A stretch of DNA of 64,000 nt from Pseudobdellovibrionaceae bacterium (GTDB lineage: Bacteria > Bdellovibrionota > UBA1018 > UBA6935). The position numbers and the translations under genes are program-made. Shown piece after piece: positions 34,163-43,778 of the stretch (positions are counted from its first letter, which is position 1; every line of letters begins with the position of its first letter). Below the pieces are notes generated by a model that did no database searches, was not told the DNA's origin, and saw only the letters and a list, made by a program, of their open reading frames with translations. The DNA lies in assembly GCA_002722705.1 (NCBI GenBank), contig PBMP01000041.1:1-64000 (forward strand), in the 5' to 3' direction.

Positions 34163-34990
34163 TTAAAAAATTTGTACTTTTACCCCTTCTTGTTGAAGGA
34201 AGTCACGAACTGTTTTTGAGTCCAAAGGTTCAAGTCTCCAAAGGAGCTTGTACATGAGCTGAAGAGTTTTTTCCCCTTCAGGAGATTGGATTCGATTGGT
34301 GATGGTTTTGACATCTTTTGTAATAGAAATCAAGTTATTCACTAAGGATTGAAGGTCTGTTTTAAATACTTTACTTTGATCTACCCATTGGAGTGTTTGG
34401 TTAAAGTTTTTACTCAGTTTATAAAGGAGCTCAATTGATCGAGTGATATCTCCCTTATTTTTTTCAACAAGTTCTGTGATTTTTCCAGCAAGATCAAAGC
34501 TTTGTGAAATTAATTGATCGATTCGGGGAGGGTCTACTCCAGCGACTTCTGACCCTGGCTTCAAGGAAGGGGTATGCTGAGAGCCAGGGGTGATTTCGAT
34601 ATATCTTTCACCGATGATTCCTGCAAGGTTGATATAGAATTGAGAATCTTCTCGGATTCCAACGGTTGCTTTTTTTTCTACAGCAATCTTGAGTCGAACA
34701 GGGGTAAGGGCGAGGTCAGGGGAGTCATTCGCACTTCCCGGAATTTTTTGAGAGATAGTTGCTTTTTTAGGAACAAAGAAATCAACATCTTCGACTTTAC
34801 CGACTTTAATTCCGGAGACACGTACAGGAGAACCGACTTCGATTCCACCTGCAAATTCGTAAGTCACATAATAATGAGTTTCGGATTGAAAAGGATTGTC
34901 TACACCAATGATCCAGCCAAAGAGGATGGCAAGAACAGCTGTAGAGAAAACGAGAATACCGACTTTGGCTTCTGGAGAAAACTTTTTCAT
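34163..34990 (-). CDS. MlaD/MCE-domain protein
   Basis: 275 residues: one N-terminal membrane anchor (about 9-29), an MCE domain (about 38-150, including VTYEFAGGIEVGSPVRVSGIKVGKV and a late GIIGERYIEITPG), then a C-terminal alpha-helical region. MCE proteins form hexameric rings that ferry phospholipids between envelope membranes, coupled to MlaE/MlaF ABC pumps. The matching permeases and ATPases are not adjacent; a candidate set lies at 42.2-45.2 kb. A MATE gene follows in the same direction. Confidence 0.9.
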   Translation of the reverse strand: MKKFSPEAKVGILVFSTAVLAILFGWIIGVDNPFQSETHYYVTYEFAGGIEVGSPVRVSGIKVGKVEDVDFFVPKKATISQKIPGSANDSPDLALTPVRLKIAVEKKATVGIREDSQFYINLAGIIGERYIEITPGSQHTPSLKPGSEVAGVDPPRIDQLISQSFDLAGKITELVEKNKGDITRSIELLYKLSKNFNQTLQWVDQSKVFKTDLQSLVNNLISITKDVKTITNRIQSPEGEKTLQLMYKLLWRLEPLDSKTVRDFLQQEGVKVQIF

Positions 34991-35058
34991 GAATCTCAGT
35001 TTTATCAGAGATTTCTAGAACTCGCATCATTCAAGTCAGTAGTGGAGTTAAAAAGTAC

Positions 35059-35094
35059 AAAGGCCTTCGATGAAACACGTCACCGAAGGCCTTT
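35059..35094. terminator. Intrinsic terminator after the RCC1-repeat gene
   Basis: 11-bp perfect stem AAAGGCCTTCG / CGAAGGCCTTT with a 14-base loop. On the minus strand it follows the RCC1 gene by 20 bases and separates it from the mlaD-like gene; the downstream U tract is interrupted. Confidence 0.7.
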
Positions 35095-35114
35095 GAGTTG
35101 ATTTTATTTAGTCT

Positions 35115-36500
35115 TTAGTAAGTTCCAATCACTGATTGAGGGTCATTGTGGGAGCTGGTATCCCCAGTTCCTAATTGACCGTAATTATTGTCACCCCAAC
35201 ATTGCATATAGTTGTTGTGATATTTTACACAAGCGTGACTGGCTCCAATTGAAACATTTTTTGCACCAAAATTAATATTCCAGTGCTGTACGGGTTCAAA
35301 AAAGCTTTTGCTATAGGAATCTGTTTTTGAAATGAGATTTCCTGTATTTTTTCCCCAACAAAGCAGTCTTCCATCCCCAATGACACAAGTTGAATTATCA
35401 CCTACTGCGAGATCGGTTGCTACAATTCCACTGAGATCTACTTTTTTGGGAGTTCGTTCACATTTTGCGGATCCACAGGTGGTCGTACTGACTCGACCGA
35501 GTTGTCCGTCGTTATTGAATCCCCAGCAGTAAACGTCTCCGCTAGTGGTTAATCCACACGTATGGTTAAAACCAGCTCCTATTTTTTTGAAGCTGATGTT
35601 GCCTGAAACGACTTGAGGACTGCTTTTATTTGTCGTGTTATTGATTCCAAGCTGTCCATAGTAGTTGTAACCCCAGCAGAGTGCCTTTTTGTTTTTCTTG
35701 ATAAGGCAGGCATGTTGCCTTCCGGTTGCAACTTGAATTCCTTCAGTACTGTAAGCTTTTACAGGACCATTGGAATTGAAATGGGTTCCATCTCCGAGTT
35801 GTCCATAGTTGTTTTTTCCCCAACAGTAGACACCAGATTCAGTGTTTGCGCAGCTAAAGTAGGCTCCGGCAGCGACATCATTTGCCTTTGTCAATTGCGT
35901 ACCATCTCCTTTGATTACTGTGACAAACTGATTTTTCTTATTTCCAGCAGTATAGTTTCCAAGCTGACCATGAGAATTACTTCCAAAGCATTTTACTAAT
36001 CCATTTTGAATTGTACAGGTGTGATCATATCCTGCACCGACGGAAACCACTTCAGTGGCAAGTCCGTTAGGGGCGGCTGGATAAGATCGATTTGAGTAAG
36101 ATCCTGCTCCCAATTGTCCGGAGTCTCCTTTTCCCCAACATCCAAATTCTCCGTTCCAAATGACACAAGCATGAAACCGTCCTACAGAAAAAGTAGTTGC
36201 GTAATCGTTGGGTTCGGCAGGTGCTGTGGGAATCGTTCCCCATATTCCTACAGTAACTCCAGAGGCATGACCTCCACCACTACCGCCTTCTCCAGGAAGA
36301 TCAGGGACATCATCGTCGCTATCGCAACCAAAGGCTTCGGGTGTTTCTTCACAATTCAAAGGGGGTTCGTCACCAACATTAGTTCCACCGAGGAGTTGGT
36401 ATTCTTCATTATTCCCAAAATTTGCTTTTTCGGTATTGTTACAGGCTCCAAGAGCCGTCATCAGACAGAGTGTTCCAATCTTTATTGTCTTCTTATTCAT
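35115..36500 (-). CDS. RCC1-repeat beta-propeller lipoprotein
   Basis: 461 residues with a lipoprotein signal (TIKIGTLCLMTALGAC), a Gly/acidic spacer and then seven RCC1-type repeats (about 95-460). Each has the core CWGxNxxGQLG (for example CWGKNNYGQLGDG, CWGDNNYGQLGTGD) and a preceding H-x-C or S-x-C, giving a seven-bladed propeller in which the paired cysteines probably form disulfides. Such exported RCC1 propellers are common in large predatory or myxobacteria-like genomes; function is unknown, and surface adhesion or protein binding is inferred. It has its own terminator. Confidence 0.88.
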   Translation of the reverse strand: MNKKTIKIGTLCLMTALGACNNTEKANFGNNEEYQLLGGTNVGDEPPLNCEETPEAFGCDSDDDVPDLPGEGGSGGGHASGVTVGIWGTIPTAPAEPNDYATTFSVGRFHACVIWNGEFGCWGKGDSGQLGAGSYSNRSYPAAPNGLATEVVSVGAGYDHTCTIQNGLVKCFGSNSHGQLGNYTAGNKKNQFVTVIKGDGTQLTKANDVAAGAYFSCANTESGVYCWGKNNYGQLGDGTHFNSNGPVKAYSTEGIQVATGRQHACLIKKNKKALCWGYNYYGQLGINNTTNKSSPQVVSGNISFKKIGAGFNHTCGLTTSGDVYCWGFNNDGQLGRVSTTTCGSAKCERTPKKVDLSGIVATDLAVGDNSTCVIGDGRLLCWGKNTGNLISKTDSYSKSFFEPVQHWNINFGAKNVSIGASHACVKYHNNYMQCWGDNNYGQLGTGDTSSHNDPQSVIGTY

Positions 36501-36735
36501 TTCCGCAGTCCCCTTTTCAAAAGTATCCTTAGGTTCTTATCGACACATATTTGCTAATACTTTAGTTTTTTTATATGTTTTTATTTGTCTTTTATATCAA
36601 CAATTTAACTGTATTTTTGTTTGGTTTTGAGATTTGTCTTTATAATTCAAAGCTTTGAAGACAAGAAAAAAAATTCAAATGGTCTGACTTTAATTCTTGA
36701 GTGTTAAAAAGGTCTCGTGTTACGTGTAATTAAAA

Positions 36736-36745
36736 CAAACGTTTG
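36736..36745 (+). promoter_or_regulatory. Palindromic operator candidate before the efflux operon
   Basis: CAAACGTTTG, a perfect 10-bp palindrome, lies 15 bases before the tolC-like ATG in an AT-rich promoter region. Its position suits a TetR-family operator, and the TetR gene is the last gene of this operon. Confidence 0.4.
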
Positions 36746-36759
36746 AAAGGTGTGAGAGT

Positions 36760-38235
36760 ATGTATTTAACTCGTTGTTTTTTCTCTCTTTATTTTATTTT
36801 AATCGGTTTTAACGCAAAGGGAGAAACTGTTCTTTTAAGTGACCAGGCGTTGCTTAAGATGATTTCAGATCAAACCCCCTCTGTTGCTCGGATTCGGTCT
36901 GCATTTTATGCAGGACAAGCAGCTTTAGAGGTTCAGAAAGACCAATTTGCATTAGAAGGGTATTCAAGTGCTGGGATTCGTGGAACAAAGGAAAGAGCAT
37001 TGTTAGAATTTTCTCCCGTATTTAGTCCCATTCGAACGGGTCAGATTGGGGTGAAAAAGCAGTTTCAGTATGGAGTGAGTTTAGATGCGAATGTTTCTGT
37101 GGATCAGCGATCAGCGACATCCAGCCTTTTTACAATTTCAAATGGAACGACACTATCTGGCCAATTATCTTTAAGCTTTGATTTATGGAAAGATTTTTTA
37201 GGAAGAACTTCTAGTTCAAAGTTAACTGATCTTGAAATGTCTGCTCAGCGAGCTGTCTGGGAAGAAAAAATTAATATACATTTGTTTAAAATTAATGTTC
37301 GACGACTTTATTGGAGATTAGTTGCGAATCAAGAATCTCAGATTTTAACTGAATCTTTATTAAAAACAGCGGAAGTGCAGCTCAAGGATGCGGAAAAAAG
37401 ACAGGCAAACTCGATTGCAGATTCTTCTGAAGTGGCTCGTTATCAATCTCAAGTCGCTGATCGAAAAGCAAATTTAGTTTTTTTAAATTATCAAAAAAAT
37501 ATATTGGTTCAAGATTTGAAAAACTTACTTCCACAACTAAAAAAGGAATCCTTAGAATTAAAGCCTTATGATTTAGATCAAACAGTTCAGCAGGTTTTGG
37601 CTTGTACAAAAAAAATTAGTGAATTTAAGGAAGCGCCTTTAGAGAATACTTATTATGACGAAATTTTAAAAACTCTTGAAAAACAAAAAACAGTTCGTCT
37701 TAAAGCAGATCGAGCTTATAACGACATTGATTTAAAGCTCAATACTCAGCTAGGAACAACGGGGGTTGATGCAGGAAATGGAACAGGGACTTTGAGTGGG
37801 GCCTTTTCAGATTTATCTGGCAGAAACAGAATGGGTTATGCCGTTGGTCTTGAATTAACGGTGCCGTTGAGTGCGAGTAAGAATCGTACACAACGAATGC
37901 AAGAACTCAGAGATCAGTATCAGCTCGATGCGGAACAGGTTGAATTAAAGACAAAAATTGAAGTTGCGCATCGACAACTTCTCGAATCAATGAATTCTCT
38001 CACTCAAGTCGTTCGTCTTCAAAGAAAGAATAGTGAATTTTTAAGGAAGAGATTAAAAGGTTTAAGAAAAAAATATAATCAAGCTCGAATTGATGTGAGT
38101 ACTTTGGTGAATGATCAGAGTGCTCAGTTGAGTGCAGACTTATCGGTAATTGAAAGTCAGACTCATGTTCTTAACGCTCTTTTTGAATATTTATCAATTT
38201 TTACACAAACCCCATGTGAGTTTAACAGGAGTTAA
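36760..38235 (+). CDS. TolC-like outer-membrane efflux protein
   Basis: 491 residues with a signal peptide (about 22 residues) and the long amphipathic coiled-coil helices of the TolC/OMF family in two repeats (about 150-270 and 370-480; SQILTESLLKTAEVQLKDA, LRKKYNQARIDVSTLVNDQS). A trimer forms the outer-membrane exit channel of an RND pump. AAGGTG precedes the ATG. It lies two bases before the RND gene, so it belongs to the same operon. The C-terminus lacks the usual long tail. Confidence 0.9.
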   Translation: MYLTRCFFSLYFILIGFNAKGETVLLSDQALLKMISDQTPSVARIRSAFYAGQAALEVQKDQFALEGYSSAGIRGTKERALLEFSPVFSPIRTGQIGVKKQFQYGVSLDANVSVDQRSATSSLFTISNGTTLSGQLSLSFDLWKDFLGRTSSSKLTDLEMSAQRAVWEEKINIHLFKINVRRLYWRLVANQESQILTESLLKTAEVQLKDAEKRQANSIADSSEVARYQSQVADRKANLVFLNYQKNILVQDLKNLLPQLKKESLELKPYDLDQTVQQVLACTKKISEFKEAPLENTYYDEILKTLEKQKTVRLKADRAYNDIDLKLNTQLGTTGVDAGNGTGTLSGAFSDLSGRNRMGYAVGLELTVPLSASKNRTQRMQELRDQYQLDAEQVELKTKIEVAHRQLLESMNSLTQVVRLQRKNSEFLRKRLKGLRKKYNQARIDVSTLVNDQSAQLSADLSVIESQTHVLNALFEYLSIFTQTPCEFNRS

Positions 38236-38237
38236 AC

Positions 38238-41200
38238 ATGGAAAAATTAGTCGTCTTTTTTTTAAAAAACAATAAGCTAACGGTGATGCTTTCTGTCCTA
38301 GTGGCAGTGGGTGGATATCTTGGAATGGTTGGATTAAATTCTGAATCCTTTCCTCAGGTCAACTTAGCCACAGCAATTATAGAAACAGACTATCCAGGAG
38401 CGGCTCCTGAAGATGTTGAAATTAAGGTTACCAAGCCGATCGAAGATGAAATTCGAAAAGTTCAAGGTTTGAAAGACGTTCGTTCGATTTCACAATCAGG
38501 AAAAAGTAAAATTATCGTCCGTGTTGATATGGACCATTACGACGTTGAAGTAGTGATGTCAGACTTGGAGCGCGCGATTGAAAAAGTAACTCAGCTTCCT
38601 GCAGATTTACCAGAAGATCCTAAATTTACTGAAATTAAATCAGATGAGTTTCCAGCGATTGAGTTAGCTGTTTTAGGAGATAATACCAATAGAGCGAGGG
38701 ATTTGATCGCAGATCAGCTTGCCGATGATCTTGAAGACTCTCGTAGAGTGAAAGGAGTGATTCTTTCTGGTTATACCGAACGAGAATTTACGGTTTTATT
38801 AGATCAACAAAAATTAGATCAGTTTCACATTGGTGTAAACGAGGTTCTTCGAAAAATTCGCTCTAGAAACTTGGATATTCCAGGCGGAGATTTAGTTCGT
38901 GGTGTCGAACAACAACTCGTTCGTATTAAAGCAAAAGTGAGGACAAGTAAGGAACTGAGTGATCTTGTTATTCGTTCGAACTTTTCAGGTAGAAAAGTGA
39001 CTTTAAAAGATGTGGCTACGGTTGAAGATAGTCATGAAGAACCACGGTTTTTATCCAAGTACAATGGTAAGGATGCAACCATTCTGATTGTAAATAAAAA
39101 AGGTGGAGCAGATACAATAGAGCTAGTGACTGAAGTTCAATCGGTGATTGATCGATATCAAAGTATTTATAAAGACCAGTTTCCAATTATTATTTTTAAT
39201 AATGAAGCAAATAAAGTGAAAAATCGTTTAGAAATTTTAGGATCAAATGCGTTCTCAGGACTCATTTTAGTCGTAGTTTTTCTTTTAATCTTCCTTCCGG
39301 GTTGGATCGGGATTATGGCGAGTTTTTCACTTCCTTTAGCTGTTTTAGCCACGTTTGGTTTAATGCCTTCCTTCGGAATGAACTTAGATGCAATTACTAT
39401 TTTAGCGCTTGTAATTGCATTAGGGATGCTTGTGGATAATAGTGTCGTTATTTCTGAAAACTTTACTCGATTACGTCTGACAGGAAAATCCTCTTTTGAT
39501 GCTGCTGTCGAATCAGTAAAGACTTTAGCTCTTCCAATTACTGCAACGGCGATGACGACTATTGGGGCTTTTTTACCGATGTTAGTTACTCAAGGAATTA
39601 TGGGAGAATTTATTAAATTTATCCCCATTGTCGTGACGATTGCTCTTGTGATCAGTTTGATAGAAAGTTTTTTTCTTTTACCTTTGAGACTTCAGTATGC
39701 AGGAGATCATACTCGGGGAGCTGAAACTTCTTCAGGACATAATGATTGGTTTCAAAAAATTATTGATCGATTTCAAGGGGTCATGAGCTACTTGGTTGAC
39801 CGACGGTACCGAGTTGCACTTGGGTTTACTGGATTACTTATATTTTCTTTTGTGATGATGGGCGTGTTTAATCAATTCATTCTTTTTCCAGCAGAACAGA
39901 CAGAGGTCTATTTAGCTCGATTTGAGGCACCTATTGGAACAACACTAGAAAGAAGTCATGAGCTTTCGGGTATTTTGTCTCAAAAAGTAGCAGATGTCTT
40001 GGGAAATGATGTCAAAGCGATCGTTGCAAAAGCAGGAACATCGCTTGAGCAGCCGAATGATCCGAGAGGAAAAGAAGGAAATAATGTTGGGATGTTGGTG
40101 ATCTATGTCACCGATGAAGCAAAATTTGATTTGGATTACCGAGTCGCTTTGGAAAAGCTTAGAAAAATAAAAATGAGTGAATTTGATCGATTGGAGTTTA
40201 GTGAAAGGATTAATGGACCTCCGGTTGGGTCTGCAATTAATGCTACTTTTAGATCTAATAATATGAATTCTCTTCAAACAATGGTTGAAAAAATACAAAG
40301 AGAACTTTCATTAGTTGATGGGATTTTTGATTTAAAAACCGATGAAGTGATTGGAGATGATGAAGTTTTTGTGGAAATTAATTACGCTAAAGTAGACCGA
40401 CTGGGTCTTTCTGTAAGCGAAATTGGTGAGACGGTACGAACTGCTCTTTCGGGAACTCGAGCTTCTGATGTTACTTTGAATAACAAAGAAGTTTATATTC
40501 GTGTTCAAATGAAAGAAAAAGATCGTCAAACGATTACAGATTTGAATGAGTTAAAAGTAATGGACCTTGCTGGAAATCTAGTACCTTTGAATCAACTAGC
40601 AACTTTTAGAAGGGAGAGAGGAACTCCTCAAGTGAAGCGTTTTGATTTCAAAAGAGCAGTTACTCTTACAGGAAGTGTGAATGAGAAAAAGATTACATCG
40701 CAGCTTGCAAACCGTAACTTAAAGGAAATTTATCAACGTTTATCTGTTGATCACTCTGATGTGAGCTTAGTTTTTGGTGGTCAAGCAGAATCAACAAAAG
40801 AGTCAATGGAGAGTTTGGGAAAAGCAATGGTTTTAGCATTGTTAGCAATTTTTGCTTTGATGGTTTTCGTATTTAATTCTTATATGAAACCCATGATTGT
40901 AATGTCGACTATTCCATTGGGACTTGTAGGATTTTCTATTGCTTTCTTTTTACACGGAAGACCTGTGAGTTTTCTTGCAATGATTGGACTAGTGGGACTA
41001 GCAGGAATTATTGTGAATTCTGGTATTGTTTTGATTAGCTTTATCGAACAAATGCGAGAAGAAGGGCAAATGGAACTCAGAGAAATCTTGATTCAAGCTT
41101 CTGGAATGCGTTTAAGAGCCGTTGTGGTGACTTCTTTGACAACTGTTAGTGGATTATTACCAACAGCTTATGGAATCGGTGGTTCTGATTCGATTCTTGT

Positions 41201-41381
41201 TCCAATGACTTTAGCAATGGCTTGGGGACTGACTAGTGGTACGATTCTCACTCTTCTTTGGGTTCCCTGTGCTTATGCAATACTTGAGGACTTAACGATG
41301 ACATGGAATAAATTTAGAGGAAAAAAGAAAATAAAGTCTAGAGCTGTCTTTTCTAATGGCGCTTCTGTCTCTCATAAATAG
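38238..41381 (+). CDS. RND-family efflux transporter permease
   Basis: 1047 residues, the normal length for AcrB/MexB-type or related RND pumps. There are 12 membrane helices and two large periplasmic loops. N-terminal FPQVNLATAIIETDYPGAAPEDVE matches the family. In helix 4 the motif is GMLVDNSVVISENFTR; the first Asp of the usual Asp pair is kept and the second is Asn, as in several non-AcrB RND groups. Substrate is not inferable. No membrane-fusion adaptor gene lies beside it, so the pump must borrow one or is incomplete. TetR follows 6 bases later. Confidence 0.92.
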   Translation: MEKLVVFFLKNNKLTVMLSVLVAVGGYLGMVGLNSESFPQVNLATAIIETDYPGAAPEDVEIKVTKPIEDEIRKVQGLKDVRSISQSGKSKIIVRVDMDHYDVEVVMSDLERAIEKVTQLPADLPEDPKFTEIKSDEFPAIELAVLGDNTNRARDLIADQLADDLEDSRRVKGVILSGYTEREFTVLLDQQKLDQFHIGVNEVLRKIRSRNLDIPGGDLVRGVEQQLVRIKAKVRTSKELSDLVIRSNFSGRKVTLKDVATVEDSHEEPRFLSKYNGKDATILIVNKKGGADTIELVTEVQSVIDRYQSIYKDQFPIIIFNNEANKVKNRLEILGSNAFSGLILVVVFLLIFLPGWIGIMASFSLPLAVLATFGLMPSFGMNLDAITILALVIALGMLVDNSVVISENFTRLRLTGKSSFDAAVESVKTLALPITATAMTTIGAFLPMLVTQGIMGEFIKFIPIVVTIALVISLIESFFLLPLRLQYAGDHTRGAETSSGHNDWFQKIIDRFQGVMSYLVDRRYRVALGFTGLLIFSFVMMGVFNQFILFPAEQTEVYLARFEAPIGTTLERSHELSGILSQKVADVLGNDVKAIVAKAGTSLEQPNDPRGKEGNNVGMLVIYVTDEAKFDLDYRVALEKLRKIKMSEFDRLEFSERINGPPVGSAINATFRSNNMNSLQTMVEKIQRELSLVDGIFDLKTDEVIGDDEVFVEINYAKVDRLGLSVSEIGETVRTALSGTRASDVTLNNKEVYIRVQMKEKDRQTITDLNELKVMDLAGNLVPLNQLATFRRERGTPQVKRFDFKRAVTLTGSVNEKKITSQLANRNLKEIYQRLSVDHSDVSLVFGGQAESTKESMESLGKAMVLALLAIFALMVFVFNSYMKPMIVMSTIPLGLVGFSIAFFLHGRPVSFLAMIGLVGLAGIIVNSGIVLISFIEQMREEGQMELREILIQASGMRLRAVVVTSLTTVSGLLPTAYGIGGSDSILVPMTLAMAWGLTSGTILTLLWVPCAYAILEDLTMTWNKFRGKKKIKSRAVFSNGASVSHK

Positions 41382-41387
41382 GATGAT

Positions 41388-42017
41388 GTGATGGGAGAAA
41401 TTGAAACTAAAGACAAAATTATTCAAACAGCTCTACCTCTTTTTGCAGAATTTGGATTTAGTGGAGTCAGCATTAGAAGTCTTGCAAAAGAAGCAGGAGT
41501 CAATATTGCAGCAATTAATTATCATTTTCAAAATAAGGAAAATCTTTATTACTCGGTAGTGGAATATTCTTATTTACAGATCCAAAAGAATATAGAAGAC
41601 CTTGAGTCACAAAAGCAATGGGAGATAGAGCCTTTTGTTTTAGCGATGTTTGATATGTTTCTCGAAAAAGGGATGTTTTTGGTGAATACCTTTAAAATTC
41701 TTATTTCTGGAGGAAAAATTTTTGATCAATTATGTCAAAGTGGATGTTTCAATGGACCATCAGGAGCGATGAGTCTTTCTAAAATTCTTGATCGAGAAGT
41801 ACCCGGGGTACACTTAAAAGAGAAAAGGCAATTTATTCATTTAATTTTTTCTCAGATTACTCACTCAGCAGTGATCTTATCATCAATCTCATTTCATGAT
41901 CACCCAGAAGTTGTGGAAAGAGAATATTCGTTAAAGTTTGAAGAAATTCGAGAGGCACTTATGATGCTTGTTGAGATGGGCTTGGATCACTTAAAAAATA
42001 ATAGAAAAAACTGTTAA
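41388..42017 (+). CDS. TetR/AcrR-family transcriptional regulator
   Basis: 209 residues. The N-terminal helix-turn-helix (AEFGFSGVSIRSLAKEAGVN, then IAAINYHFQNKENLYYSV) is canonical TetR; the ligand-binding C-terminal part is divergent and CerR-like. It is the last gene of the efflux operon and most likely represses it, with CAAACGTTTG upstream of tolC as a proposed site. It ends in a very strong terminator whose stem includes its stop codon. Confidence 0.9.
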   Translation: MMGEIETKDKIIQTALPLFAEFGFSGVSIRSLAKEAGVNIAAINYHFQNKENLYYSVVEYSYLQIQKNIEDLESQKQWEIEPFVLAMFDMFLEKGMFLVNTFKILISGGKIFDQLCQSGCFNGPSGAMSLSKILDREVPGVHLKEKRQFIHLIFSQITHSAVILSSISFHDHPEVVEREYSLKFEEIREALMMLVEMGLDHLKNNRKNC

Positions 42018-42055
42018 AAGAAGAGATCTTTTTTATTAAAAAGATCTCTTCTTTT
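42016..42055. terminator. 18-bp perfect-stem terminator
   Basis: AAAAGAAGAGATCTTTTT pairs with AAAAAGATCTCTTCTTTT around a TATT loop (42034-42037). It overlaps the TetR stop and can terminate in both directions. Confidence 0.9.
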
Positions 42056-42214
42056 AAAACTTATCTACATCTTGTGGTATCGAGAATTTCCAAAGGATTT
42101 TTTGGATCTAATCCAAAAGTTTAGTGTCTAGTGTTCCTTTAATTATTTTGTTCGTCACCGGTACTGATTCGGTTATAATGCGCCGAGGTTTTATAGTGTT
42201 TTTAATCTATTTTC

Positions 42215-42991
42215 TTAGTTCATAAATTGAGCAAAGAAAGAGCTAAGCACGAAGTCCCATCCGATGACTGTTACGGTTGCGGTGACTACCGCATTTGTAG
42301 TGGATGTACCTACTCCTTGAGCCCCTCCTTGACATCTGAAACCGTAGGCACAGGCGATGACAGGAATCAGGCTTCCAAAAACAACCGCTTTTGTAAAAGC
42401 AGAAACAATATCAATTGGACCTACAAAGTGCCTAAGAATAGAGATGTATTCTAGAAGAGAAAAATGATATCGAAGGACGGCTACTCCCACAGCACATACC
42501 AGTGTAGTCATAATTGAAAACAATGTAAGACAAACCATCGCAATGATGCATGCAATCCACCTTGGAAAAACTAAATATCGAATTCGATTTACTCCAAGGA
42601 GTTGAAGAGCTTCTAATTGATCGGTGATTTTCATGGAAGCCATTTCTGCAGTCATTGAGGCACCCACTTTAGAGACGACGAGCAGAGCGGGGATTGCAAT
42701 TCCAAGTTCTCTTAAAATAAATTGTCCAGTAAAACCAGGTACCATTGAAATTGAACTCAATGCCAAATCCATATGATGAACCAGTTCATTTGTAATAACA
42801 AGACCTGCAAATGCAGTTGATATTGTGATAATCGGGAGAGATTCAAATCCGATATGAACAATCGCATGAATAATTTCTTTTTTTCTCTGAAAAACAGCAC
42901 CAGACTCTTTGAATACTTCAAAAAATAAAATCCAGGAATCTTTAATCGTTTCATATGTTTCTTTTAAGTTAGCTTTAGAAACCGATTGCAT
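42215..42991 (-). CDS. MlaE/YrbE-family ABC permease, second copy
   Basis: About 258 residues from ATG 42991 (AAGGATGG upstream). It is an MlaE-type permease: five membrane helices and the family stretch FILRELGIAIPALLVVSKVGASMTAEMASMKITDQLEAL, ending in the usual GAQGVGTSTTNAVVTATV. It forms the membrane core of a phospholipid ABC transporter working with an MCE protein. It overlaps the previous MlaE gene by 17 bases and is the last of the tmk-holB-ABC operon. A possible partner MlaD lies at 34.2 kb. Two different permease copies suggest a heterodimer. Confidence 0.9.
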   Translation of the reverse strand: MQSVSKANLKETYETIKDSWILFFEVFKESGAVFQRKKEIIHAIVHIGFESLPIITISTAFAGLVITNELVHHMDLALSSISMVPGFTGQFILRELGIAIPALLVVSKVGASMTAEMASMKITDQLEALQLLGVNRIRYLVFPRWIACIIAMVCLTLFSIMTTLVCAVGVAVLRYHFSLLEYISILRHFVGPIDIVSAFTKAVVFGSLIPVIACAYGFRCQGGAQGVGTSTTNAVVTATVTVIGWDFVLSSFFAQFMN

Positions 42992-43778
42992 GCATCCATC
43001 CTTGAACAGTTGAAACACTCTCTTGGAGTCCTCTTAAAAGATGACTCATGAGATAGTTTGTTAAAATAATATAAAAGTTAATAGTCACTGCCGAGCGGGT
43101 TACTGCTCTTCCAACGCCTTGAGCCCCTCCTTTTGCGTAGAAACCATAGTAACAGCAAACGCTTGCGACAATGATTCCATAACAAAGGCCTTTGGACATT
43201 CCAGAGAATAAGGTCCATCCATCAGTAAACCTGGGAATGGTTGAAACAAATTGAGCAACATTAATTCCATAAAAAAGAGAGCAAAAACTCATTGAACCTA
43301 AAATGCTTACCATCATTCCTATGCACAGGAGAAAGACGGTTGCGATTACGATAGCAAAATATCGAGGTACAATGAGGTACTGTATGGGTTGGGTACCCAA
43401 GCATTCGATCGCATCAATTTGTTCCGTTACTCGCATGGTACCGAGTTCAGCTGTAGTGTAGGCACCAATTTTTCCGGCGAGCAGAAAAGAGATGAGGAGA
43501 GGACCAACTTCACGGATAACAGTCGAAGTATTGAGTCCTCCGAGGTAAATGGAGGCATCGTATTGACTGAGCATTACATAAAACTGAACAACAAGTATTG
43601 CTCCAACAAAGAGTCCAGAGAGTAAAACTGTGGGAAGTGATCTCCAAGCAATTGAAGAAATTTGATGAAAAATTGCTTTTTGGTTTCCTTGGGTATGAAA
43701 AAAAACACGATGGATCTTTAACCAAAATAAAGTGATTTTTCCTAATTGCTCAAAAAATGAAAGAATACTTGAACCCAT
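42975..43778 (-). CDS. MlaE/YrbE-family ABC permease, first copy
   Basis: About 267 residues: a MlaE permease with five membrane helices, LLSGLFVGAILVVQFY, EVGPLLISFLLAGKIGAYTTAELGTMRVTEQIDA and the closing GAQGVGRAVTRSAVTINF. It is only moderately similar to the next gene, so the duplication is old. ATG 43778 overlaps the preceding ATPase stop (TGATG). Role: inner-membrane core of an Mla-type lipid transporter. The direction of transport, outward or inward, cannot be read from sequence. Confidence 0.9.
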   Translation of the reverse strand: MGSSILSFFEQLGKITLFWLKIHRVFFHTQGNQKAIFHQISSIAWRSLPTVLLSGLFVGAILVVQFYVMLSQYDASIYLGGLNTSTVIREVGPLLISFLLAGKIGAYTTAELGTMRVTEQIDAIECLGTQPIQYLIVPRYFAIVIATVFLLCIGMMVSILGSMSFCSLFYGINVAQFVSTIPRFTDGWTLFSGMSKGLCYGIIVASVCCYYGFYAKGGAQGVGRAVTRSAVTINFYIILTNYLMSHLLRGLQESVSTVQGWMHAIGF

